Positions 45,960-55,654 of a stretch of DNA of 64,000 bases are shown piece by piece (within the stretch, counting starts at the first letter, position 1; every line of letters starts with the position of its first letter). Location of the stretch: contig OZ025217.1 in NCBI GenBank assembly GCA_964019055.1, forward strand, positions 12,163,755 through 12,227,754, in the 5' to 3' direction. Position numbers and translations under genes: made by a program. Below the pieces are notes generated by a model. It saw only the letters and a program-made list of their open reading frames with translations, searched no databases and was not told where the DNA came from. Source of the DNA: Anthopleura xanthogrammica. Its lineage: Eukaryota; Cnidaria; Anthozoa; Actiniaria; Actiniidae.

Positions 45960-48900
45960 TTACAAATATCTTCCGAAATAATAAGCCTGGAAAACAACAA
46001 AGGTTAGTGGGAAGAAAACACGCGATAACTTGTCAACAACAAGAGACTGATCTTTCTCTGTGGTTTCGTCAGCTTCCATCTTGTTCTCACTATGGTCCGC
46101 GGTCTTGGACGTTGCTTCGTGCTCTTGATAGCTTCGGTTACTTTCCCTCAATTCCTCGCTTGGCGATATTTCTTGGCCATAGCAGTAAACATCCTGCAAT
46201 TCAAACTATGGACAAAGTTAAGGCAAACACCGCAGAAAATTATGCTTTTGTGTCTTTGGTTCTGATTACCGTTTGATATATTGTAAAAGGAAAAATACAA
46301 ACATTTCTCATTAGGCTATACTACTCGGCGGTCGAGTGAATGTGAGGAAGATCTCAGCCAAACATTGAACACGTTCTTTACCTACCTCCAATTTGGTGTC
46401 TTTGCCTTTCTTTTTTGCTTTTTTCGATTTTCTCACATCTAACCGGAAGTTATAAACCACGACATTCTCCAGCAACCCCATGAAGATGAAGATGAAGGTA
46501 ACCAAAAGATATTCATCAGCGGCCTTGATGTAACTCACACGAGGCATGGTACTGTTGATGTACTGGGACAGGAACACTTCTGTTAACAAGGTGGTGATGC
46601 TTAGAGCCATGCGGTCACCGATCTCGTAACGATCCATCCAGAATGGCAGCCATGATACCACTGCACACAGAATACACGGGAAGAAAAACTGCATGATGAA
46701 GTAACCAAGGCGACGGCGAACGGTAATCGAAAATGACAGGAAACTGTAGTCACCTTGAAAAGAAAAAGGTAAAACGGGAATGTTACGCCTTGTTTGGTGG
46801 GTTGAAAGTAACGTCAAGGCCGCCATGTTGGAGGTCCAATTTACCATCCAACATGGCCACCTTGTCTTATTTCATTTGGTTTTCAAAATCTGATAACAAA
46901 GAAAAACTAGTCCCATGCACCTTTTATAGGGCAGCCATGTTTCTTCCCGAAGCATGTCAAGAGAGGCTAATCAGGAAATGTTCTATTGTTCTAGACAAGT
47001 TGGCTATCACATGAGAAAGGTCTACATTAATTATATATCCATCATCCTGATTGTAGATTGCATTTCTTATTACCAAACACGACTGATCGCTTTTGTGATT
47101 TGTTGATAACTGATAGAGCGGGGTTTTGTAGATCTCTAACTCACACATAGTTATTGTCATTACCTATACCGTCGGAATGAATTTCATTGATCATATTTTG
47201 ACTCTTCACCACATATCCTGCCATGTCGTTGTGTACCATGGAGCCTTTGGTCCACCTCAGGGTCAGTTGGTCAGCCATGTACGTATCTGTAAAAGCAATC
47301 TTAATCAATCTACATTATATATACGTAGCAAGCTCTAAGTCGTTTGCAAAGATTTTTCCATCCAAAACCCCTGGAAAAAGTTAGACGTTCATTATCGGCT
47401 ATGAATGGGTTACTTACAGCTGTATATATCTATATTTAGTAGCTGGTTATCCATTGGGTAGTTTAGGAAATTCATCTTCGCCAAAGCAGTGATTGACATC
47501 CTACATGAAATAAATACTAGTTATACAATGGTTTCGAGTGGCATACCCTGGAATATCGCACGAGTCACTTGTAGTTTCTTGTATACACACGAGCCTTTAG
47601 GCATTTAGGTAGCCTTTAGGTATACAAAGAAAATACAAGTGACGAGTGGGATATCCACGGTATGCCACTCGAAACCATTGTATAACCATTTTACCCCACA
47701 CCGTAAAAAAATACAAATGCGTAGATTCAACGCGCATTGCATGACGGGAAGGAAGAGTGAAATACCGACGAATATACAACGGGTTTCCTGCTTCCTGATT
47801 GGCTGTATTTTGTATGGTGTGGGATAAATATTATTAGTGACAAACCTTAAAATGTGTGAACCAACAACGAGTGTATTGTTACCTGTAGGAATAGTTTATT
47901 GTTCCGTTCGCGTAGACCTTAGCTGAATAAGTATTAGTTTCGATAGAGACTTTTCTTGCGTTAAGGATGTAGGTGTCAGGAAGCCATAGTTTGTTTAAGT
48001 GTTGATCACGGAGGATTACAAAAGATTCGTTATTATCTTTTTCAAAAACAACGCGAGGATCCTTCCAGATGTGAGTGAAGTACACAGTGGCCTGAAACTC
48101 CTGGTGAGAGAGAGAGTGAATGAATGTTTATCAATGAACTTGATATCTTTTGTATCGTACATTGTGGATTTACATGGTTATATTTACTATCTTGTTACAA
48201 AATCATGAAGATATCAGTTTAGAAAAATTAAAGTGATTTCTGTATATTCGTTCATCCATATTATAGCAACACTGAGCCGTTACTGAAAACATAAATCAAT
48301 GCAAACGATTCCATTCCAAACATCTGGTATGAGTGATGAGTAGAAATAGAATTACAAGAAATAGAAACAATTTTTATGTGAAAATCTGATCGATCCAGCT
48401 AATAATAAGGTAAAACTTTATTTGCCGACTCAACATCAAACGTGTGGTCAGAAATAAACTTCTAGGAGCCAGTAGTTAGGCTACAATTTTCAAGTGGCTC
48501 GAACGAGTCGATCGACTACGATGAAAGCTGTTCCGACCCTTCCACCTTAGAGGCGTATATCAATGTTAATCTGTCACCATGGTGATCCCCTTTGTAAATC
48601 TTGCTTTCCTTTTTCGTAGGCGTTCCATTGAAAAAAAACATCTGTCGAGAAGCTAGGTAATCATAATCACAAAGTGCGCCGCAATTCAGTACGGCTATGT
48701 TTGTTTTCATGTCTTACCATGTTTTCTTCTGATATGTGGCTGATTGCTTGAATCCCCAATAAGATTCCTATTTCCACTGGTTTAACTGAAATCATTATAA
48801 AAGAAAAAGTGTATCGGCTGTACAACTGTATGTACTTAAATTAGCATCACTGCAATTGCCGGCCATCAAGAAGTTTCTCAGTATTCTGATCTTTCATTCA

Positions 48901-48967
48901 TTAATAGCAATGCCTTTTTTTATATACCGATTTGTTTGTTTGTTTGTTCGCTTATTTGTTTGTTCGT

Positions 48968-48999
<32 letters not shown>

Positions 49000-49880
49000 T
49001 TGTTCGTTTGTTTGTTTGTTTGCTTGCTTGCTTGTTTGTTTGTTTGTTTGCTTATTTGCTTGTTTGCTTGCTTGTTTGTTTGTTCGCATATTTGCTTGTT
49101 TGTCTGTTTGTTTGTTTGCTTGTTTGTTCGTTCGACCGTTTGTTTGTTTGTATATCTGTTTGTTTGTTTAGTTTTTCAATTATGTTGATAATTACAGAAT
49201 GTTTTTGGACGCCGAAAGGAGATCCGCAGTAATTTTGATTTTGTGAAGATAAAATGGGTTTTTCAAACAATTTGCGAAACTGTACTTCCCACTCAAACTA
49301 ATTGGGTTCAACAGATGCTATTTTTCGTTCAGCTCCAACTTCTAAATTCTTTTGTTTAACTTCTAAATTCAAATTCTATCTAGAAGGGCCTAGATGAAAA
49401 TCACTCTTTGTAACTCTAGTAAGTTTACTGACTTACCTCTGTAGTAAGGTCTTTCTAGTTTATCGTAGTTCTGAAAGATTTCTGCGAGTATTTGTGCCAC
49501 TTGTTCAGGTTCTATTTTCTGCAGGTATTCCTCATCTGTTATATAGTCACCTCTGTGGATGCGAAGAAATGCAAATATTGAAAACTTAGTTCCCTGAAAT
49601 AAATTCTTCTCTAGATATTTCCTGTCACTGTCTCACGAAAAACCCAGCTCTGAACTAAAAAAATGTACTGGTCAATTTCATGCTTCAAAATAGTGTAGTT
49701 AAAAACTAAATTTCAAGAAAAAGGGCAGATATACTGATATTAATGGTTGCCAAGCTTTCGTGTTGGTACTTACTCATCTTCTCCTTTCTGACTATGAACA
49801 CAGCCGATAATAAAATACAAACTCAGTATAAGAACGAAAAGTTTTTGAAGACTTCTCCACACGGTGCACATATTGACCAT
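45960..49880 (-). CDS. Pentameric ligand-gated ion channel subunit 1 (loop without cysteines), 8 exons
   Basis: Exons on the minus strand by GT-AG sites and frame: 49774-49880, 49437-49552, 48718-48785, 47883-48100, 47418-47500, 47164-47286, 46386-46753, 45960-46193; 1317 nt, 438 aa. Exon 1 encodes a signal peptide (Met-Val-Asn-Met start). Extracellular landmarks are loop A (LWLPDTYILNARK), YANGT with an N-glycan site, and the signature loop in exon 5 with YPMD. Both defining cysteines are replaced (Ala and Leu). Exon 7 carries TM1-TM3 and the TM2 segment GDRMALSITTLLTEVFL: acidic -1' residue, 9' Leu, no Pro-Ala-Arg. This favours cation selectivity (inference). A Lys-rich then acidic intracellular loop ends in TM4 (VDKLSRVFFPLTFVVF). 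It functions as a surface pentamer; the ligand is unknown. Confidence 0.9.
47522..47826 (+). mobile_element. Composite double-foldback element, copy 1 (intron 4 of channel gene 1)
   Basis: Two adjacent foldbacks. The first (47522-~47683) has ends TATACAATGGTTTCGAGTGG and its inverse. The second (~47690-47826) has ends TTTTACCCCACACCGTA and TATGGTGTGGGATA. The same pair occurs in the opposite orientation at 53267-53548. The element occupies about 305 of the 382 bases of this intron and starts 21 bases from exon 5. Confidence 0.75.
48926..49172. repeat. TTTG/TTGC tetranucleotide array (intron 2 of channel gene 1)
   Basis: About 245 bp of GTTT, GCTT and GTTC units, similar in kind to the array at 5137 but without its GAGGG marker. 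The Cys/Leu/Phe-rich frames here are artefacts. Confidence 0.9.
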
Positions 49881-50635
49881 GTATACTGCTTCTGATACAA
49901 CCCAATATTTGTCTTGTAGTTATAAGACGCCACCTTTACTTGTGATTGCAGTTTTAAAGAGGTTCAAGGATTCTAATAATAAAGTAATATTAACTTAATC
50001 AATGGCAACGAAATTGATGAAACAGTTTTAATTTACTTTTTTTCAAAACAGTCGGTTTATTTGAAGTTATTTGTCTCCAAAAGAGTTAGTTAGGCCAAGT
50101 TATTGGACTCTTACAATATATACATTCTTTTCATGATAAACTTTTAGCAATCAATTATGCTCACAGTTCCCCAGAACTTTATGAAGAGGACATCACTAAA
50201 CAAAATATGACAAAAGCTGTTCTACTTAAATTCGCAACGACACAAGTCATTCAATAAAAATGGCGCCAAGTAGCTTGATAAAAGTTTCATTTGCAAACAG
50301 TTTTTCCAATACTGTAAATATTTAAGAAGAATGTAAGTGTTTTCGTTAAAATATATGCGTTAGACTCCCTGTAGTCTCGATTAATTGTAGATCAGAACCG
50401 ACATCCTAAAAACCTGGGTTGACCTGAACTGATCGATCTAACTAATTTAAGCGCGGGCATGATTGCGCCCATTTTAGCAATTCTCAAAACAGCTCAATTT
50501 GGAGAACAAAACAATGAATTTCATTATTGGGAGTAAAATTATATTGTTTTGATCTCCAAACTGTATTCAAAATTCTTGCAGGGTCTCTATCGTACAGTTA
50601 AGATGACCAAGCTTGAAAGCGGTCTTGATCAAACT
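49881..50635. other. Intergenic region between the tandem channel genes
   Basis: Head-to-tail spacing of about 755 bp, containing the promoter of channel gene 1 and the 3' UTR of channel gene 2. TTTATT near 50056 (AATAAA on -) is a possible poly(A) signal for gene 2. Nothing else is recognised. Confidence 0.5.
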
Positions 50636-53600
50636 CTAACTCACTAAATGCAAATGCACTATAAAATAGATTGCTACAAGCGTAACATAACTGAGAGGAA
50701 AAAGAACGCGAGAGATTTTGTCAACAATTAGCGAACGATCTGCAGCTTTGGTTTCACGTTCTTTCTGTATAATTTCTATCTTATTGGTTCCCTCATTGTT
50801 TTCTTCTGTAGTTACTTCAACATCATTATCTTGTGTTATTTCTTGGCCAAGGTTGTCGGCAGCTGTTTGCTGTGTGGAGAAGAAAAACAGTTACTCTTAT
50901 AATTCCATGTTTTCGGACCTAAATTAGAAAATTTTAACGTGTATACATTATCATGGGCATTGCTCGCGCGCATTCTATCTACTAGTTTTAAGGCCCGTTT
51001 ACACTAGCAACTTTGTGGCGCGACTTGAGCGATGGTTTTATGGCGATAGATCGCAGCTACGTCGCCGCTAATTCAAGTATGATCAAAATTTATTGCAACT
51101 CGCTGCGATTTGGGTCGCGATAAAATCTCCATTGAAATCACCGCTCAAGTCACGTGATAAATTTGCTAGTGTAAACGGATCTTTGTAGTGCGTGCGTGCT
51201 CATTGTGGAGGGTGACGTCATTCGAATGTTGATGAGTGAAATTTCAAGAAAACACGTTTTTTTAATTTTTCAAACTAAAACGATGTGCATGACCCCCCTT
51301 TTAATGTCTATTTTTGGAGACAAAAAATTGAAAATCTGGATTTAGGATCTTTTACTCATGACTGTCCTTAAGGAGTCAATCAGATTTCTTCAGTAAGTAA
51401 ATGATCGAGTGCAAGGAAACAATGTCCATAGACTGTTGCTTAGCAACTTGATGCTGACCTTGAAGGAAGAGCTTTCATCTTGTTCATTTTCTTTAGTGTC
51501 TTCCCGCACAGCATACACGATCACGTGTTCCACCAAGGCCAAGAAAATGAAGATAAACGAAGCAAGAATGAATTCATCAGCTGCTTTCATGTAGCTGACT
51601 CGAGGCATGGCACTGTTGATGTACTGGGACAGGAACACTTCTGTTAGTAGTGTGGTGATACCCAGGGATATGCGGTCACCGATCTCGTAACGGTCCATCC
51701 AGAATGGCAGCCATGATACCACTGCACACAGAATACAGGGGAAGTAGAATTGCATCAAGAAGTAACCAAGGCGACGGTGAACGGTGATCGACAGTAACAG
51801 GTTACAGTATTCACCTTCACGTTATGGAAAAAGAATTATTGCATTATTGCATTGAATCAACTCCTAAATCATCATCAACACGATCACCATCACCATCACT
51901 ATCACCATCATCATCATATACATCATAAACATCCTCACCATCATCATCATCATCATCCACCACCACCACCACCAACACCACCACTGGTTATTATTTTACT
52001 CACCACTAAAGTAAACTTTAGAGCCTGCCTCCATTTTACTTTTTTCTACGATGAAACCAACGACGCGTGCAAAGTTCCCGGACCCCTCCATACTCTTGAA
52101 CTTGATCTTATCAACTGTGTATCTATCTGTCGTGCAAAACATCATATCGTCACAGAAATGTCAGTTTTGAGTACAAATTTTGCCGTTACCCTGAAACACT
52201 CTGATTAAAGTCTGGGCAACAGGTAACTCACAGATTGAAATGGAATTTAAGGTGCGGACACACCCGGCGAAGCGATTTTTCATACAACGTCGCAAACATT
52301 AGATCGTATCGTGTGACCACCCGTGTGACGTTGCTCGCGCACGGTGAGATTCGTCGCGCGTCACGTTTCAACAGGTGGTCACACGATCTAGTTTGTATGA
52401 TAAATCGCATCTTGTTTTTGCGCATTTAGGATGTTAGGTTTTGTAGATGGATGAAAGACGGCGGACACAGAATACTTTCAAATAAAGGGAGACTCAATAA
52501 ATTCCACTCACGTGATGCTGAGGCCAGGAATCGAACCTGATGTACTCCATGCTATCGCTACTCCACCCTTGATTCCCGTAAAAGCTAAAAGTACAGTGTT
52601 TAATTCGTCTTGAAATACTTACAACTGAACAATTCAACTTGAAGAATTTGATGATCCATGGGATAATCATTAAAGTTCATCATTGACATAACAGTCACAT
52701 AAGCCCTGTTGAAAAAGTACATTGTTTATAATTAGAACTAATCGAACCTCCACGTAAATCATCAGTTCTTTAGGATCCACCATACTAACATAGAGCAGAT
52801 TCCGTATGAGTGTGAAAAGTCACGGCACGGCACGGCACGGACACGGTACCGAATGTCGAATACTTTCATACACGGCACGGCACTGACACGGTCAGGGCAA
52901 GGCGCGGTCCGTGCCGTAAGTTTTTCATAATCATACGAAAACTGCTCAAGTTTAGTTCAGTTAACCACCTGTATGCGTAATCTACGGTGCCGTTAGCATA
53001 TAGCATTGCTGTTATAGTTTTGGGATCGAATTCAATTTTTCTGGCATTATGTATGTATGTATCAGGAAGCCATATCTTGTCAAGTATTTCACCACCCAAG
53101 AACATGGCAGAATTGCTTGTTGTGTTGTATGCCAAGCGAGGATCGTTCCATTGTTGAATGATATCCACACTCATACGGAACTCCTGTGGTACATCAAAAA
53201 ATATACATGGTAATATAAAAATATATATATAAACATCTAATACAATAAATATCGTATATTCGACTTTATCCCACACTATGGAAAATACAGCCAATCAGAA
53301 AGCAGGAAAGCCATTGTATATTCGTATACTGCGCGTATCATGCACTGCGCGTTGAATCTACGCATTTGTATTTTCTATGGTGTGGGATAAAATGGTTATA
53401 CAATGGTTTCTCGTGGCATACCATGGATATACCACTCGTCACTTTTGTTTTCTTTGTATACATACTCGCCTAAAGGCTCGTGGGTATACTAGAAACTACG
53501 AGTGACTCGTGAAATATTCCACGGTATACCACTCGAAACCATTGTATAATTAGTATTTATGCGGTAGGTGCGACCGTGCCGTGCCGTGATGGTGCTGTCT

Positions 53601-55654
53601 CTGAATGGACGTGCGCTGTTTGGTTTAATGGATGTCGTCAGTTCTGATAGGTGACAGCGACGGTACGTGGCAATTAGTGTTGTTTCAGTCTCATCACGTG
53701 ACAATTGGCTGTTCCGAGTTTGAGGGAAAAAATGAGTCAAGTTGACATTACAGTGCATTGTGGGACTGTTTTAGGGGACGAAATAGATGCCATATTGGAA
53801 ATATGTCCCACAATGCACTGTAATGCCAACTCGACCCAGTTTTTCCCTCAACCTCGGAACGGTTAATATGATCAGGGGACTCGGCTTGATATCATGAGCA
53901 AAAACTATAAAGGTGCGGCCACACAATGCGATTTTTCATGGAACGTCACAAAGACTCGATCGCACCGTGTGATCACCCGTGCTACGTTGTTTTCACACGG
54001 TAAGATTCGTGGCCGCGACGTCGTAAAATTCGTTTCGTCGCTTGAAAAATCGCATCGTGTGTCTGCACCTTAAGACCCAATTCGCCTTTCCCGGCGAGTT
54101 TTGATGGAAGGCTAGTACAAAGAGTAATGGAAGTGCATGGGATTAACATGCAGATTTTCGACAGAAAAGAGAATTTTGCACAAAGTGTAATTCTACTCAC
54201 CATGTCTTCTTCAGACACGTGGTTTACGGACAAGATCAGGAGCCGTACACCTATCTCAACAGGTTTGACTATAAATAGATATAAAACATACAGAACTACA
54301 TTACTACATATTTACTTCACAAAGAAAAGGAATGCACACTTGTATGCTGTTGTGTTAGGGCCGGTGTTGCCGGGTCCCCAGGTGACTGAAGGCAATGCAT
54401 TCATAAGGAGTATTCATGCAGTTACTTGGTTAGCACCTGCAGTTATCTCGAGCTATCAATGTAGGAATCCATACAAGATTTTAATTTTCATCCTCTAAAC
54501 AGGTAAGAAAACTGAATAGAAAAATGAATAGAAATGAGGTACCAGTGAAACAGAATACATGTGAAATACTTCTTTTTACAGTTCCATTCAGCGACCACGA
54601 ATGATACAGCAGTTCCAAGTCCAGGTTGGAGATGCCGCGCATCATAAATTATAATTTTGTTATGCGCAGCAATTCCAACCCCAACTTGGAACTATTATTC
54701 GTGGTCATTGGAACGGGACGGTAAAAAGGTCTATTGTTGCCTTACCTCCAATGAAGGGCCTTTCTTGTTTGTCATAATTCTTTAAGATTCGATTAAGTAT
54801 CGGTGTGACGTTGACTGTTTCTTCCACTATAACTACTGCGTCTCTTGTCTCATTGTTTCTGTAGCGATATTAAAATCAATGAAAGACGGCGAAGAAGAAG
54901 TTAAAACGAACGACGGTAAGTTTTCTCAAGTGATCTTCAATGAATACAAATTATTTTTTTTTTGTGAACATTTTTATGCAAAACCTACCAATTGCAATTA
55001 CCATCTGCAATAATAAATAACAGTAAGAGACAATCGAATTGCCGTTAATAGAATTGATTATGGAAATATCGCGTCTCAAATGACAATTCAAAGGTATATA
55101 TAATTTATAGCAAAATATTTCAAACATTTGTGTTGGGGGGGGGGGGGGTCAGAGGGTTTTTGCTGTGAACATCATCAACCTTTATACCCGTCCCCCCCCC
55201 CCCATACAATAACATCTTTTTTATGACCCCCCTCCCCCCCCTTTATAGTTGCTACTTAATGATCATCCCCTTTGATACCTGTTAATATATACCTGATACC
55301 CATCAAATTATCTGAAAAACATGTGATCCCCCCATTTAATACTCCGAATCCCCCCCACCTTCCCAAGGCGGTAAATATTAACTGATCCCTAAAAACAAAT
55401 TCTATCCTTAACCCTTAACACGATGAAATGTTAGAATTTCATTATGTTTTCTACTAAAAACACGTTGCAGAAAACCTGATCCCAAGGCATGCAATCTGTG
55501 CGAACGTTTCTCGCATTTCTTTTCAAGAATGATTGATTACGATACAATAAAATCACTTATTCCATACTTACACACTTGAACACAAAGTACTCTGAAAAAT
55601 CCCAAGATTGATAAGCAAACTATTGAGTATTATCCATTCTATCTTCCTGTACAT
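50636..55654 (-). CDS. Pentameric ligand-gated ion channel subunit 2 (loop without cysteines), 8 exons
   Basis: Exons (minus strand): 55572-55654, 54746-54858, 54201-54268, 52979 region corrected to 52969-53183, 52623-52705, 52004-52126, 51459-51814, 50636-50869; 1275 nt, 424 aa. Exon 1 encodes a signal peptide (MYRKIEWIILNSLLINLGIF) and ends in the same phase as exon 1 of gene 1. Exons 3, 5, 6 and 8 have exactly the sizes of those in gene 1 (68, 83, 123, 234). Loop A is IWLPDTYIHNARK. The signature loop has NDYPMD but Ser and Leu at the two Cys positions. TM2 reads GDRISLGITTLLTEVFL. TM4 is VDKISRVLFPLSYVTL and the frame stops shortly after. Paralogue of the neighbouring gene, likely a subunit of the same or a related channel. 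Its introns contain many foldback insertions. Confidence 0.88.
50991..51182. mobile_element. PIF/Harbinger-like MITE, 192 bp (intron 7 of channel gene 2)
   Basis: Begins AGGCCCGTTTACACTAGC like the element at 16682 and ends with its inverse in slightly mutated form (GTGTAAACGGATCT). The left flank is TTA and the right flank TTG, so the target duplication has decayed. The non-inverted interior of the longer copy is absent. Confidence 0.8.
51866..51985. repeat. CAT/CAC trinucleotide array (intron 6 of channel gene 2)
   Basis: Imperfect ATC, CAT and CAC repeats ending 19 bases before exon 6. The His/Pro-rich frame on the plus strand is an artefact. Confidence 0.85.
52250..52425. mobile_element. 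AGGTGCGG-family MITE, degraded copy (intron 5 of channel gene 2)
   Basis: Begins AGGTGCGGACACACCCGGCG, has an internal CGATTTTTCATACAACGTCGC block and ends AAATCGCATCTTG...GCGCAT. TTA flanks both ends (52247-52249, 52426-52428). Same family as 53911-54070. Confidence 0.7.
52505..52590 (-). repeat. SINE-like tRNA-derived fragment (intron 5 of channel gene 2)
   Basis: Read on the minus strand it contains TAGCGATAGCATGG (box A-like) and CAGGTTCGATTCCTGG with a perfect box B GTTCGATTC. Only the tRNA-like part is clear. Confidence 0.45.
52805..52935. mobile_element. Foldback with CACGG repeats (intron 4 of channel gene 2)
   Basis: The outer arms TATGAGTGTGAAAAG and CTTTTTCATAATCATA-like sequence are imperfect inverses. 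Inside lie CACGGCACGGCACGGCACGG at 52820-52840 and a CCGTGCCGTAAG end. It ends about 34 bases from exon 4. Confidence 0.5.
53267..53548 (-). mobile_element. Composite double-foldback element, copy 2 (intron 3 of channel gene 2)
   Basis: Reverse-oriented relative of 47522-47826. It begins TATCCCACACTATGGAAAAT and ends CACTCGAAACCATTGTATA. The junction of the two foldbacks (TGTGGGATAAAATGGTTATA) lies near 53390. It is in a different intron from copy 1, so the copies were inserted separately. Confidence 0.75.
53711..53860. mobile_element. Foldback MITE, 150 bp (intron 3 of channel gene 2)
   Basis: Arms GTTCCGAGTTTGAGGGAAAA and inverse, continuing through CATTACAGTGCATTGTGGGA on both sides. The whole element is nearly palindromic with a short loop. 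Confidence 0.75.
53911..54070. mobile_element. AGGTGCGG-family MITE, 160 bp (intron 3 of channel gene 2)
   Basis: Arms AGGTGCGGCCACACAATGCG (then ATTTTTCA) and inverse ending GTCTGCACCT. TAA is duplicated at 53908-53910 and 54071-54073, again a PIF/Harbinger-type 3-bp target. Confidence 0.8.
54572..54728. mobile_element. Foldback MITE, 157 bp (intron 2 of channel gene 2)
   Basis: The left arm starts CTTTTTACAGTTCCATTC and the right arm ends ATTGGAACGGGACGGTAAAA. Both share CGACCACGAAT and CAGTTCCAAGT-type blocks. The element ends 17 bases from the end of exon 2. Confidence 0.7.
55131..55345. repeat. G- and C-tracts (intron 1 of channel gene 2)
   Basis: A run of 14 or so G bases near 55135-55148 is followed by several C-runs (about 55190-55203, 55226-55240, 55327 onward). 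Confidence 0.8.

Noticed and set aside
45890..46276. 128-codon plus-strand frame with hydrophobic start
   Set aside because: It is the antisense shadow of the last exon of channel gene 1 (45960-46193).
46311..46847. 178-codon minus-strand frame taken as one exon
   Set aside because: Acceptor and donor sites limit the coding part to 46386-46753; the extension past LE and the start before GDY are intronic.
48856..49270. Cys/Leu/Phe-rich frames resembling a small secreted protein
   Set aside because: Simple TTTG/TTGC repeat inside intron 2 of channel gene 1.
52866..53294. 142-codon minus-strand frame taken as one exon
   Set aside because: Only 52969-53183 is coding; the rest reads into introns carrying foldback elements on both sides.
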